64,000 bases of DNA from Posidoniimonas corsicana (lineage in GTDB: Bacteria; Planctomycetota; Planctomycetia; Pirellulales; Lacipirellulaceae). The translations under genes were made by a program, and so were the position numbers. How positions within the stretch are numbered: position 1 is the first letter of the stretch; every line of letters begins with the position of its first letter. The notes beneath the pieces were generated by a model that was given only the letters and a program-made list of their open reading frames with translations, ran no database searches and was not told where the DNA came from. Below, piece by piece: positions 42,660-51,992 of this stretch. The stretch lies in assembly GCF_007859765.1 (NCBI RefSeq), contig NZ_SIHJ01000001.1, positions 2,109,311 to 2,173,310 on the forward strand, written 5' to 3'.

Positions 42660-43487
42660 TCAGCCGCCCGTCGCCCGCAGCCAGAGCTGCCACGCGGTCA
42701 CCGCGACGCCCAGCGGAACGAGGTACCAGCAGAACAACGCCAGCCGGCCCTGCCGCACAAACTTCAACAGCTGCCACAACGCCAGGTAGCCCACCGCGAA
42801 CGACACCACCGCCGCGATCGCCAGGTCGAGCGGCGCCACGGACGACGCGGCGGACTCCTCGCCGGACCGCTTGATGAGCTTCACTACTTCGATCAGGCCC
42901 GGCCCGCCGATCGCGGGCACGGCCAGCAGGAACGCGAACGTGCCGGCCGCCTGTCGGCTCAGCCCGGCCGCCAGCCCGCCGGCGATGGTCGAGCCGCTCC
43001 GCGAGATGCCCGGCAGCAGCGCCAGCGCCTGCATCGCGCCGATGCCCAGCACGCGGCCGTAGCTGAGGTCCTGGTAGTCGGCGCCGCCGTCGTCCTGCCG
43101 CACGCGGCTGCCGAAGTAGAGGATGGCCGCGGTGACCGGGAACATCAGCCCGGCCAGCAGCGGGCTGTTGAGCGTCTCCTCGGCGAAGTGCTTGAGTGGG
43201 AAGCCGATTACGGCCGCCGGGATGGTCCCCACGATCAGCAGCAGCGCCACGCGGCGGTCGGTGGTGAGCAGCCGGGTCAGCTCCCGCCAGTAGAACGCCA
43301 CCACGGCCAGCAGCGTGCCGACGTGCAGCACGATGTTGACCTCCAGCATCTGGTCGAAGTCAACCTGCTCGCCGCCCAGCGCCTGCAGCACCGCGTTGGT
43401 GACCACCAGGTGCCCGGAGGAGCTGACCGGCAAGAACTCGGTAAGGCCCTGCACAATAGCCAGCAGGATCAGGTCGAAGAGCGGCAC
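42660..43487 (-). CDS. uppP: Undecaprenyl-diphosphatase UppP
   Basis: This recycles undecaprenyl pyrophosphate to undecaprenyl phosphate, the lipid carrier for cell-wall and capsule synthesis. It has the family blocks VQGLTEFLPVSSSGHLV (12-28), with Glu17, and LPGISRSGSTIAGGL (158-172), with Arg163. Seven to eight membrane segments are present over 275 residues. GTG 43487 is preferred over GTG 43553, since the added 22 residues are Arg/Pro-rich and absent from the usual start near PLFDLILLAIVQG. The carrier would serve the flippase and glycosyltransferases encoded at 25789-32238. Confidence 0.95.
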   Translation of the reverse strand: MPLFDLILLAIVQGLTEFLPVSSSGHLVVTNAVLQALGGEQVDFDQMLEVNIVLHVGTLLAVVAFYWRELTRLLTTDRRVALLLIVGTIPAAVIGFPLKHFAEETLNSPLLAGLMFPVTAAILYFGSRVRQDDGGADYQDLSYGRVLGIGAMQALALLPGISRSGSTIAGGLAAGLSRQAAGTFAFLLAVPAIGGPGLIEVVKLIKRSGEESAASSVAPLDLAIAAVVSFAVGYLALWQLLKFVRQGRLALFCWYLVPLGVAVTAWQLWLRATGG

Positions 43488-43633
43488 TTGGGGGTCTTTG
43501 GGGTGTCGGTGGGGACGGGACGCAGGGCGAGCCAGCCGCCGCGGCGGAGTCACTATGTTAACCTACGAGGTCTTTCCCAGCACCGGTGGCATCGTTCCGA
43601 TCCTCGCCGAAACCCGAGTCCTGAATCCCGAAC

Positions 43634-44611
43634 GTGTTCCACTACGAAAACGGCCTGATGCTGACCCGCCCGCGGTTGGCGATCGACATCCCGCGTCGGC
43701 AGCCGCGGGCGTTCGTTTCGCACGCGCACGCGGACCACATCGCGCGGCACGAGCTGGCCCTCTGCACGCCGGACACGGCCGCGCTGTACCGCCATCGGCT
43801 CGGCGCCGGCCGGCGGGTGATCGAGATGCCCTACGGCCGGCCGGTCGACTACGCCGGCGCCAGGCTGACCGCGTTGCCGGCGGGCCATTGCCTGGGCTCG
43901 GCGATGCTGCTGGTGGAGTTCGAGGGCCGGCGGCTGCTCTACACGGGCGACTTCAAGCTGGGCGAATCGCTCACCGCCGAGCGGGCCGACCCGCCGCGGG
44001 CGGACATGCTGGTCATGGAGACCACCTTCGGCCACCCCAGCCGCCGGATGCCGCCGCGGGCGGAGGTCATCGCGGAGCTGATCGGGCTGGTGCACCGGAT
44101 CCTGGCCGACGGCAAGACGCCGGTTGTCCACGCGTACCAGCTCGGCAAGTCGCAGGAGGTGACCGCCATCCTTACCTCGCACGGGCTGCCGGTGCTGCAG
44201 CACCCATCGATCTACGAGGTGACCCGCGTGTACCAGCGGCGGGGCGTTGAGCTGGACAACGATGACGCGGGCGTCGGCGCGTACCAGGGCGCCCCGCTGG
44301 CGGGCCACGTGGTGGTAACGCTCCCCCGCTCGATGAAGGCCTACCGGCTGGCGAACCTGGGCGCGGTCGAGTCGATCGCGCTGACCGGCTGGGCGGTCGA
44401 CGACGGCGCACGGTTCCGGCTGGGCGTCGACCACGCGTTGCCGCTGTCCGACCACGCCGACTTTGACGAGCTGGTGGAGCTCGCCCGCATCGTTCAGCCC
44501 GAGCGGATCGCGACCACCCACGGCCCACCCGGTTTCGACGAGCACCTGCGCGCGCTGGGCTTCGACGCGCAGCCGCTCGCGCCCGACGCGCAGCGGCGGC
44601 TGTTCGAGTGA
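43634..44611 (+). CDS. Metallo-beta-lactamase-fold exonuclease (mRNA 3'-end-processing-like)
   Basis: The metal-binding motif HAHADH lies at residues 30-35. GHCLGSAMLL, YTGDFKL, METTFGHP and, near residue 275, LSDHADFDEL complete the beta-lactamase fold signature. These last blocks match exonuclease/RNase-type (YSH1-like) and DNA-ligase-associated exonuclease proteins. It likely acts on RNA or DNA ends. At 325 residues it is short for beta-CASP RNases. The start is GTG 43634. It stands divergently from uppP with a 146-bp gap, and no ligase gene is adjacent. Confidence 0.9.
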   Translation: MFHYENGLMLTRPRLAIDIPRRQPRAFVSHAHADHIARHELALCTPDTAALYRHRLGAGRRVIEMPYGRPVDYAGARLTALPAGHCLGSAMLLVEFEGRRLLYTGDFKLGESLTAERADPPRADMLVMETTFGHPSRRMPPRAEVIAELIGLVHRILADGKTPVVHAYQLGKSQEVTAILTSHGLPVLQHPSIYEVTRVYQRRGVELDNDDAGVGAYQGAPLAGHVVVTLPRSMKAYRLANLGAVESIALTGWAVDDGARFRLGVDHALPLSDHADFDELVELARIVQPERIATTHGPPGFDEHLRALGFDAQPLAPDAQRRLFE

Positions 44612-44830
44612 CGCGGATGAACATCGATGCTGGCGCCGCTGGCGCCCGGCCGCGGGCCGGACGGGTCCGGCTGTGACGGATGCGCCGGCGCGGGCCCCCG
44701 GGTGGGGTGAGGATCACGCCGCTTTTGCTGCTTGTGGCGGAGCCGCGGCGTCGAATGGGACACTGTGCGGCGTTGCCTCGGGATGGCGACGCCCCCGGCA
44801 AGGACGCCGCAGATCGAGCGCAAGGAAGGC

Positions 44831-46471
44831 ATGAACGCAGGCCCCACGCAACGCCAGCCCAGCAACTTCGTGTTGTGTGCGACGGCTCTGCTCTGCGGCT
44901 CGACGCTGTTGTGGGCCTACCGCGACCGCGCGTCGCGGCTGGCGGCGGAGTCGTACGCGCCCCCACGCACGACGCAGTCCGCGCTGCCCGAGCTGAAGCT
45001 GAGCCCGAGCTGGATCGACGCGGTCGACCCGCCGGCCGCGCCGCCGGCGGGCCCGCTGCTGATCCCTGCCCCGCCCGCGTCCGACGCCGAAGAGGCGCCC
45101 GCCGCGGTGGTGGACGCCGCGCCCTGGCTGCCCGCCGCCGATGAGCTCAACGCCGACCGGTCGTCCGACGAGGAGCTCGAGGTGCTGGTCCCCACGCCGA
45201 CCCGCCTGGACCCACGCGACCTGTTCACCGAGGAGCAGTCGGTGCTCGTCGCCCCGCCGGCTCCCGCGGCCCAGCCGGCCGCGCCGAGCGTCGCGTCCGC
45301 GCCGACTCCGAAGCCCGTAACCGCCCGGCCGGCGCCCCCCGCAGCAGAGATCACGCCGATCGGTCCGTCCGATGAGGATGCGTACTACGAGGACGACGCC
45401 GCGGCCCTGGTCGCCAGCACGCCGCACGACGAGCTGCTGACCTACACGCCGGCCGCCACCGAGATCAGCCAGCGGGTGATCGGCGAGGTCCAGACCGCCT
45501 TTGCGCTGGGGCGGCACGGCGCGCTGTACGCCGCCCGCGGGCGGTTCATCGAGGTGATCCGCGTCATCGCGTTGGCGAAGGACGCCGAGCAGTCGACCGA
45601 CCGCTACAGCCGCGCCCTCGACGAGGGGCTGACCGCGCTGGCCGAGGCGCAGGACTTCCTGCCGGGCGGCGTGGTCAGCAAGGAGCTGAGCGTGGCGGAG
45701 GTCGCCGCGTCGCACCGCACGCCGATGCTCCGTGGCAAGCCACGCTCCACGTGGGCCCTGCCCCAGGAGGCGGCGGCCATGTACTACCGCTACGCGGAGC
45801 AGAAGCTCGCCACCGCGGTCGCCGGCGAGCAGGCCGGGTCGATGGCGCTGTACGGGCTTGGCAAGACGCACGACCGCCTGGCCGCGGTTGAGAACTCGTC
45901 GGCGGAGCGCCAGATCTCCCTCGCGATGCACCGCGCGGCGATCACTGCACACCATGGCAACCACCTGGCGTCCAACGAGCTGGGCGTTGGCCTGGCGCGG
46001 GTGGGCCGGTACGAGAAGGCGGCCGCGGAGTTGCAGAAGTCGATCAACCAGGGCGGCGGTTCGACCGTGTACCACAACCTGGCGCACGTGCAGCACAAGC
46101 TGGGCCAGCCCCGGCTGGCCGCCGAATCCGCGCGGCAGGCCGAGCGGATCGCCTCGCGGGAGCGGGCCGCGGGCGAGTTCAGCCGCCAGCGGGGCGTCGA
46201 GTGGGTGGCGCCCGACGAGCTGGCGCGGCAGTCGTCGCCAGCCGGAGCGCCGCCCCAGCCTCAGCCCCAGTCGCCGCCGACCATCGCCGCCGCGCCGGCG
46301 CCGCCCGAGCCCGACCGGGGCGGCCCGCTGAGCGGCGTGACGCGGTTCGCCAAGCGGATCCTGGTTGGCGAGCCCGCCCCGGCGGCCGCGCCCGCGATCA
46401 GCCAGCCAATGGACACGCTCCAGTCGAACCGCACCGCCTCGCCGGCCCGCAGCCAGACCACCATCCGCTAA
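44831..46471 (+). CDS. Membrane-anchored TPR protein, Pro/Ala-rich
   Basis: A single membrane segment (FVLCATALLCGSTLLWAY, about 12-29) precedes a long Pro/Ala-rich linker. From about residue 215 come helical repeats of TPR type, for example EAAAMYYRYAEQKLATAVAGEQAGSMALYGLGKTH, HHGNHLASNELGVGLARVGRYEKAAAEL and VYHNLAHVQHKLGQPRLAAESA. aaggaaggc is upstream of the ATG at 44831. TPR proteins are assembly scaffolds. The gene is 19 bp before the export-protein gene and should act with it, possibly as a periplasmic or inner-membrane scaffold for polysaccharide secretion. Confidence 0.9.
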   Translation: MNAGPTQRQPSNFVLCATALLCGSTLLWAYRDRASRLAAESYAPPRTTQSALPELKLSPSWIDAVDPPAAPPAGPLLIPAPPASDAEEAPAAVVDAAPWLPAADELNADRSSDEELEVLVPTPTRLDPRDLFTEEQSVLVAPPAPAAQPAAPSVASAPTPKPVTARPAPPAAEITPIGPSDEDAYYEDDAAALVASTPHDELLTYTPAATEISQRVIGEVQTAFALGRHGALYAARGRFIEVIRVIALAKDAEQSTDRYSRALDEGLTALAEAQDFLPGGVVSKELSVAEVAASHRTPMLRGKPRSTWALPQEAAAMYYRYAEQKLATAVAGEQAGSMALYGLGKTHDRLAAVENSSAERQISLAMHRAAITAHHGNHLASNELGVGLARVGRYEKAAAELQKSINQGGGSTVYHNLAHVQHKLGQPRLAAESARQAERIASRERAAGEFSRQRGVEWVAPDELARQSSPAGAPPQPQPQSPPTIAAAPAPPEPDRGGPLSGVTRFAKRILVGEPAPAAAPAISQPMDTLQSNRTASPARSQTTIR

Positions 46472-46490
46472 CGCACCGGACGCCCGCGTG

Positions 46491-47792
46491 ATGTCACTGA
46501 ACCACCTCCGTACCCCGGCCCTGGCGGGCATGCTCGCCGTGACGCTCGTCGCGGTGGTGCTGCGTCCAATGTCGACCAAGCCCCCGGCCACGGAGAGCCA
46601 GCCCACGCCTGTGACCAAGGTCGCCGCCGAGCAGCGGACGGTCGCCGGCAAGGCCACGCCGGTGCGGCTCTGCCAGGCGCTGGGACCCGCGGCGCCGCAC
46701 TCGATCTGGTCGGTCGACAGCGCCCGCGGCGGCTGCCGGTACGAGGTCGGCTGGGACGCCCGCGGCTGCGGCGACTGGCAGTCCTACGCGCAGGGCGAGT
46801 ACGTCGGGCACGCCCGGCCGGCGCACGTGCCGGAGTACCGGCTGCGTGTCGACGACACCCTGTCGGTGTTCTACCTCCGCACCCGCGACATCCAGCCCGG
46901 CTCGTACGCCCTGCAGGTGGGCGACGTGGTGCAGGTCGAGTCGCTGACCGCCGGCGGTTCGGCCACGGCCGGTGCCGGCGCGACTGGCGCGGCGGGCGTT
47001 GACGACTCGCTCAACCGACAGGTCATCATCCAGCCGGACGGCACCATCAAGCTGCCGCTGGTTAATCGCGTGCCGGCCGCCGGACGCACGATCGACGCGC
47101 TGCAAGAGGACCTGGAGGAACGCTACAAGAAGTACTACCGGGCGCCTACGATCACGGTGAGCCCCATCCAGGTGAACACGCGGCTGGAGGACCTGCTCGA
47201 CACGGTCGACTCGCGCGGCGCAATCAACGGCGGCCGGCAGCTGTCGGCGGTGGTCACCCCGGCCGGCAAGATCCAGCTCCCCGGCCTCGGCAGCGTGTAC
47301 GTGCAGGGGCTGACCCTCTCGGAGGCGAAGCTCGAGATCGACTCGCGCTACGCCCAGACCATCCCCGGCGTTACGGTGACGTGCGACCTGACCCAGCGGG
47401 CGCCGCGGTTCATCTACGTGGTGGGCGAGGTCGCCCAGCCCGGGCGATTCGAGCTGGAGGGCCCGACCACGGCCATGCAGGCGATCGCGCTGGCCGGCGG
47501 CTGGGAGGTGGGCGCCAACCTGCGGCAGGTGGTGGTGTTCCGCCGCGGCCCCGACTGGCGGCTGATGGCCACCATGCTCGACCTCCGCGGCGCGCTGTAC
47601 GGCCGCCGCCCCGTGCCAGCCGACGAGATCTGGCTGAACGACTCGGACATCGTGCTCATCCCCAAGACGCCGATCCAGGTGGTCGACGAGGTGGTGGAGC
47701 AGGTCTTCACCCGCGGCATCTACGCCGCGGTGCCGCTGGAGCTGATGTGGGGCCAGGGCTTCGCCACGGTCAGCTCGATCATCACGCAGTAG
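46491..47792 (+). CDS. Polysaccharide export protein (Wza-like, SLBB domains)
   Basis: An N-terminal hydrophobic segment (LAGMLAVTLVAVVL) starts the protein; a lipobox Cys is not present, unlike E. coli Wza. The Poly_export domain is at about 145-225 (LQVGDVVQVESL...IIQPDGTIKLPLVNRVPAAGRTIDALQEDLEERY). SLBB-type domains follow (VTPAGKIQLPGLGSVYVQGLTLSEAK and IYVVGEVAQPGRFELEGPTTAMQAIALAGG). Such proteins form the outer-membrane channel for capsule or exopolysaccharide. The ATG at 46491 is used. It probably works with the polysaccharide operon at 25789-32238. Confidence 0.93.
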   Translation: MSLNHLRTPALAGMLAVTLVAVVLRPMSTKPPATESQPTPVTKVAAEQRTVAGKATPVRLCQALGPAAPHSIWSVDSARGGCRYEVGWDARGCGDWQSYAQGEYVGHARPAHVPEYRLRVDDTLSVFYLRTRDIQPGSYALQVGDVVQVESLTAGGSATAGAGATGAAGVDDSLNRQVIIQPDGTIKLPLVNRVPAAGRTIDALQEDLEERYKKYYRAPTITVSPIQVNTRLEDLLDTVDSRGAINGGRQLSAVVTPAGKIQLPGLGSVYVQGLTLSEAKLEIDSRYAQTIPGVTVTCDLTQRAPRFIYVVGEVAQPGRFELEGPTTAMQAIALAGGWEVGANLRQVVVFRRGPDWRLMATMLDLRGALYGRRPVPADEIWLNDSDIVLIPKTPIQVVDEVVEQVFTRGIYAAVPLELMWGQGFATVSSIITQ

Positions 47793-47856
47793 CAGGCGTC
47801 GTCCCTCGACCAAGTGTTTCTACGGTTCTGCTCAAAGGTTGCGCCGCCGCCGGCGG

Positions 47857-50448
47857 TCACTTGGCCCACGCCTCCAGCTCGGTGAGCCCGCTGCGGGCGT
47901 CGCCTTGGTGGGTGAATACGACCCGGACCGACGGAGTCTCGACCTGGTCAAAGCGGACCGTGTTCCGCGCGCCGCCCGTGGGGTCTGCCGGGCTCCGATG
48001 GACGCCGGTCACCGGGCGCCACTCTCCGTCTTGCTCGAACTCGATGCGGTAGTCCCGCGGCGTCTGCACGCCCCCGCGGTCGTCGTATAGGTAGAGCTCC
48101 AACCGGCCGACGCGGGTTGGTTCTCCAAACTCGACCATGAGCCAGTCGGTGGGCGTGCCGGACTCGTAGCTGGTCCAGCGGTTGGTTGGCGTCGGTGAGA
48201 AGACGATCCGTCCGTCGAGGGCGTTCTCTGGCGTGCCGCCGAAGCGGTCGCTGTGCGACGCCGAGGCGCGGGGGAACTCTCGGCCGCCGGGGTTGTACGC
48301 CAGGTTGCCCGCGGGCGGGGGCGCGGTCTCGACCGGCAGCGACGCGTCCCCCCAGACCTCCAGCTCGGTGAGCCCCGCGGGGCCGTCCGCCGAGTGGTGC
48401 AGCGTGACACGGATCGCCGACGCGGCGTGCGGCTCGACGCGGACCTCGGTCGGGCGGTGGCCGGCGGGCGCGGTGAGCGCTTCGGAGTCGACCACGATCG
48501 GCGACCAGACCCCGTCCACCAGCGATTCGAGCTCGACACGCTCGGGCGGGCGGATCGGCGAGAGGGCGTCGGCGCCCGCCCCGCCCGGATGAGATTCACC
48601 GGAGGAGTCATCCAGCAGGTAGAGCTTCACCGTGTGGATGACCCGCGGCTTCCCAAACTCGAGCAGCAGCCAGTCGCTAGCCGAGTTGGTTCCTTCGCAG
48701 GTCCAGCGGTTGGGCGGGTGGCGGTGGTACCAGTAGTTGCCGTCGATGATCTTCCCGAGCGGGAACCCCGTCGTGACGTGCGACGCCTCGAGCCTGGGGT
48801 AGTAGTGGCCGTCGTTGTTGACGGCGAAGTTGACCGGGGTGAGGCCGTTCGGCTCCGGCGCCCGCTTGTCGGCCGCCAACGGCACCGCTCCTTCAATGAC
48901 CAGCCCCTCGAGCCCGTCGGCGGCGCCGACCTGCCGGCCATCCACCAGGACCCGCAGGCCCGGGCCGAGGCCGTAGCGGTCGCCGGTCTTGTCCCACACG
49001 ATGCTGATCAGGTGGCCGCGGTAGGGGGCGTCGTCCAGTGCGAAGTAGTCCCATTCTTCCAACGCGAGTGGGCGGACCTCGAGGGCGTCGTCGTCGCGCG
49101 GCCGCAGCCCCGCCAGGCCCGTGATGACCAGGTCGCAGAACGACGAGTGCAGGTAGTGCTCGGAGTGGTTGTAGGCGTCGTGCCCCTCGAAGGACCCGGT
49201 GTCGGGGTGCAGGGCCTCGGCCAGGTACGGGCGGCCGTTCTTGCGGTGCGAGCGTGCGAAGATCTGTAGCAGGTCAACGTAGTCCTCGCGGGAGAGGTCG
49301 AGCTCACCGGCCTGCAACGCGTTGGCCAACGCCTTGAGCGTCTGCGAGGTGGCGAACGGCCACGACTGGCCGCTCCACCAGCAGCAGGATTTCTTCAGCA
49401 GGAACATGGGGTCGTTGCGTTCGACGGTCGATGGTCCGTAGTCCGCGTAGAACCCGTCCCGGTCCATCAGCTTCTTCCACGCGACGTCGAACCGCGAGTT
49501 GGCATCGATCATGTTGAACTGCCACGGCACGTAGCCGATCAGTTCCCTGCCGTGCGGGTCGCCGGCAAACCGACCCGACTCGTAGGTCTTGGTCATCGCC
49601 CTGACCGTGTGGCCGTCACGCTCCTCGTCGTCGCGGAACACGGGGAAGAAGAACCGGCGGTTGTCGTCCCACAGGAGCTCGATCATTCGCTGCTTGATCG
49701 CGGCGGCCTTCCCCTCGAAGCGGGCCGCGACGGCCGGCTGGCCGGCGAGTGTCGCGATCCGTGCGATCGCGACCGCGTCGGCCCACATGTACGCATTGAA
49801 CGACGGGCGGTAGCTCGGCGCGCCGCGGAGGATGTCCTGGGTCTGCCGGCTGTTGATGTTGAACTCCATGCCGTCGTCGTGACCGGTCTGCCAGAACAGC
49901 CCGACCTCCTCAACAAAGTGCCGCTGCTCCCAACGCTCGAAGTTCTGCACCAGGTCCGCCAGCAGGTCGGTCACAAACGCCGGGTCCGGGTGCACGCGGT
50001 GCACCGCCCACGCCGAGTCGGCGAGCCAGGTCGAGTAGTTGCGCGGCTGGGCGCCGGGCGTGCGGTGCCAGTACCTCGAGTAGTCGTTTGCGATCCGCGG
50101 CGAACGCAGCCACCGCGCCTCGTAGAGCTGGTGCCCGGCCGGGCAGCTGATCGCGCCGTAGGCGCCGCTCCAGAACGGCCGGTCGATGAACTCCGTGAAC
50201 GAGTACCCGCTGTTGGGCGACCCGTACGTGAGGTGCTTGGTGAGCAGCTCCCAGCGGTAGTAGTACGTGGTGGTGATGTCCGCCTCGGAGCACTCGAAGA
50301 ACGGGATGTTCTTGCTGTACCACCGCCAGTCCTGGTTGTCCCAGAATGTCTGCTGTTGCAATTGCTGCTGCTTGTCGAGCACTTCGCCGAAGGCAATCGG
50401 TGCGGCGGCCACAGCGGCGGCAATAGCGGTGGCGAGGAGCTTCAACAC
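47857..50448 (-). CDS. Exported six-hairpin glycoside hydrolase (MGH1-like) with two discoidin-type domains
   Basis: A signal peptide follows the GTG at 50448 (LKLLATAIAAAVAAAPIAFG), with ggag 8 bases upstream. The frame extends further but into an unlikely Arg-rich segment. The catalytic (alpha/alpha)6 region (about 25-500) has TYYYRWELLTKHLTYG, FNAYMWADAVAIARIA, and GYVPWQFNMIDANSRFD, patterns of MGH1/GH63-like enzymes. Two F5/8 type C (discoidin, CBM32-like) modules are at about 600-720 and 745-863, each ending in LTELE-W. It degrades or trims a glycan outside the cytoplasm; the substrate is unknown. Confidence 0.9.
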   Translation of the reverse strand: MLKLLATAIAAAVAAAPIAFGEVLDKQQQLQQQTFWDNQDWRWYSKNIPFFECSEADITTTYYYRWELLTKHLTYGSPNSGYSFTEFIDRPFWSGAYGAISCPAGHQLYEARWLRSPRIANDYSRYWHRTPGAQPRNYSTWLADSAWAVHRVHPDPAFVTDLLADLVQNFERWEQRHFVEEVGLFWQTGHDDGMEFNINSRQTQDILRGAPSYRPSFNAYMWADAVAIARIATLAGQPAVAARFEGKAAAIKQRMIELLWDDNRRFFFPVFRDDEERDGHTVRAMTKTYESGRFAGDPHGRELIGYVPWQFNMIDANSRFDVAWKKLMDRDGFYADYGPSTVERNDPMFLLKKSCCWWSGQSWPFATSQTLKALANALQAGELDLSREDYVDLLQIFARSHRKNGRPYLAEALHPDTGSFEGHDAYNHSEHYLHSSFCDLVITGLAGLRPRDDDALEVRPLALEEWDYFALDDAPYRGHLISIVWDKTGDRYGLGPGLRVLVDGRQVGAADGLEGLVIEGAVPLAADKRAPEPNGLTPVNFAVNNDGHYYPRLEASHVTTGFPLGKIIDGNYWYHRHPPNRWTCEGTNSASDWLLLEFGKPRVIHTVKLYLLDDSSGESHPGGAGADALSPIRPPERVELESLVDGVWSPIVVDSEALTAPAGHRPTEVRVEPHAASAIRVTLHHSADGPAGLTELEVWGDASLPVETAPPPAGNLAYNPGGREFPRASASHSDRFGGTPENALDGRIVFSPTPTNRWTSYESGTPTDWLMVEFGEPTRVGRLELYLYDDRGGVQTPRDYRIEFEQDGEWRPVTGVHRSPADPTGGARNTVRFDQVETPSVRVVFTHQGDARSGLTELEAWAK

Positions 50449-50523
50449 GGCATCGACTCCGGTGCGTTCTTGAAGGGGGCGCCCGGCCGGGCATGACAAG
50501 AGGGGATACAGTACATGTGCCAA

Positions 50524-50533
50524 TGTGCACAAT
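50524..50533. promoter_or_regulatory. Possible operator TGTGCACAAT upstream of the glycosidase gene
   Basis: The 10-mer tgtgcacaat has the palindromic core tgtgcaca and lies about 75 bp upstream of the glycosidase start on the minus strand. It sits inside a larger inverted repeat (catgtgcca near 50514-50522 against tggcatg near 50533-50539). The same 10-mer occurs at 56588-56597 before the aminotransferase gene. This suggests a shared regulator but two copies may be chance. Confidence 0.3.
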
Positions 50534-50639
50534 GGCATGATAGCGGGGCGCCCATTGCAAAGCAAATGTCCGCGGCGTGGTCCCGCGGCAAGCGATGGAC
50601 AGAAGCAGCGGCCTGCTCTGGGGAGCAGAGAGCATCGCG

Positions 50640-50819
50640 CTACCCGGAAGTCTCGCGCTGCTCCGCCTGGAGCCGCATCTCGCGCGTGGTCACCACCCAC
50701 GCCAGGACGACGCCGATAACAACGCACGTTCCGATGGCGTCAGGGGAGCGATCGGCGTCTGGTGGGAGCAGGTTGAGAGCCAGTGTGCCGCCTACGACCG
50801 ACACCAGGTTCCGCGTCAT
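50640..50819 (-). CDS. Small membrane protein (59 aa), doubtful
   Basis: MTRNLVSVVGGTLALNLLPP then IGTCVVIGVVLAWVVTTREMRL gives two hydrophobic segments with a charged tail, typical of a small membrane peptide. ggaagg lies just before the ATG at 50819, a little too close. The gene starts 17 bp after the stop of the PEP-CTERM-like gene, so it might be its downstream partner. The frame extends upstream only inside that gene. I recognise no family. Confidence 0.4.
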   Translation of the reverse strand: MTRNLVSVVGGTLALNLLPPDADRSPDAIGTCVVIGVVLAWVVTTREMRLQAEQRETSG

Positions 50820-50836
50820 GGCCTTCCAGTAGTCGT

Positions 50837-51700
50837 TCACAGTCCATGTGTCCCAACGACTGGCCGCTGGGGGCGGTGGGACCGGGCCGCGGTACGGCCG
50901 CCTTGCGCCAACGCGATCAGCAGGAGCGACACGGCGGCCGGTGCTGGCGCGGGCTGCGCTGCCGAGGCGGTCGCGCCGTAGTTGGCGACCCATTCGTCGT
51001 AGTCGCTGGCTTCGTAGGCGTCGCCCAGGCCGTCACGCCAGACCGTGTAGTCGGCGGCGTCGACCGAGCCGTCGTTGTTGAAGTCGCCGGGGGGGCTGGG
51101 CGGTCCAACCGGGGTGAGCGCGGTGATGATCGCCTCGACGCTGAACGAGAACTCGTAGTTGAGCGTTTCCGGGTTGAACCACTCGCCTGTCAGGAACAGG
51201 TTGGCCTCCTCAAAGTCGGCGAGATCAATTGATCCCGGCAGTGCGTCGCTGGAGAGAGCGTCCTGGTCGTAGTCGATCAGCTCGACGTCAAGGTCGATGT
51301 ACTCGACCGCGGGGTGCTCCAACGCGGAAGGGGTCGTGTCGCCCGATCCGTAGAACAGCAAGTAGTCGGCGCCCCACGGGGCGTTGTCCTCCACATAGGC
51401 GCCGAAGAAGTCGAGAGTCTCGAAGTTGCCGCTGGCGCCATTGGTGCCGTTGATGTAATTGTCGCTGGGGGCATCCGCCGAGAAGCTCCCGATGCTGGGA
51501 TCGTCGGACTCGTCAGCAAGCGACAAGTCGTACTGCATCACGCCCGTCAGGATGTCTTCTAGTTGCACGGCGTCCCCCAAGATTTCGAACGGGTCGTCCA
51601 CGTCGATCACCTCGGCGGTGATCGTGTAGGCGACCAGTTGGGCCTCGGCGGCGAGCGGCAGGGCGAGGGACAGAGCCAGTCCAGCGATCGTGTTCTTCAT
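50837..51700 (-). CDS. PEP-CTERM-like exported protein with dockerin-type repeat
   Basis: A signal peptide (MKNTIAGLALSLALPLAAEA) starts the 287-residue product at ATG 51700. A beta-rich acidic domain follows. GDFNNDGSVDAADYTVW near residue 215 is the dockerin-like calcium-binding repeat seen in many planctomycete proteins; it is usually followed by WRxxxG as here. The tail (PAPAPAAVSLLLIALAQGGRTAARSHR) has a short hydrophobic stretch and a basic end resembling a PEP-CTERM sorting signal, but the PEP tripeptide is replaced by PAP. The protein is probably surface-located, sorted by an exosortase not present here. Confidence 0.88.
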   Translation of the reverse strand: MKNTIAGLALSLALPLAAEAQLVAYTITAEVIDVDDPFEILGDAVQLEDILTGVMQYDLSLADESDDPSIGSFSADAPSDNYINGTNGASGNFETLDFFGAYVEDNAPWGADYLLFYGSGDTTPSALEHPAVEYIDLDVELIDYDQDALSSDALPGSIDLADFEEANLFLTGEWFNPETLNYEFSFSVEAIITALTPVGPPSPPGDFNNDGSVDAADYTVWRDGLGDAYEASDYDEWVANYGATASAAQPAPAPAAVSLLLIALAQGGRTAARSHRPQRPVVGTHGL

Positions 51701-51992
51701 TGCGATATCCGGCGTGGTCAGGCGAGAAGAGACCGCCGCATTGTAGCCGAAGTCGCCGATCGTGGTGCCCGGACTCGAGGTTCTCGCCGTTGCCGTGAGG
51801 TTCGGATTTCCTTGCAGGCGCCCCGGCGACCCGCGGGCGTTCGCTTGCAACCACCCCTCCGATCCGCCACCATGATGGTCCTGGCGGCGCGTAGGGGTTG
51901 CGCCTGATCGATCCCACCCGGCTCCGGCCGAAACTGCCTCACCACCCAACCGAACCGGCTTTCCGGCCGGTTCTTGCCGAGGGAACGCCCTG
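51701..51992. other. Divergent intergenic region
   Basis: These 292 bp separate two divergent exported-protein genes and should carry both promoters. No convincing -35/-10 pair, ORF or repeat was found. The in-frame extension of the PEP-CTERM-like gene into this stretch has no signal or protein-like pattern and is rejected. Confidence 0.45.

Noticed and set aside
50449-50727. An N-terminal extension of the glycosidase to 50727
   Set aside because: The added residues are Arg/Cys-rich; a normal signal peptide begins at GTG 50448 with ggag upstream.
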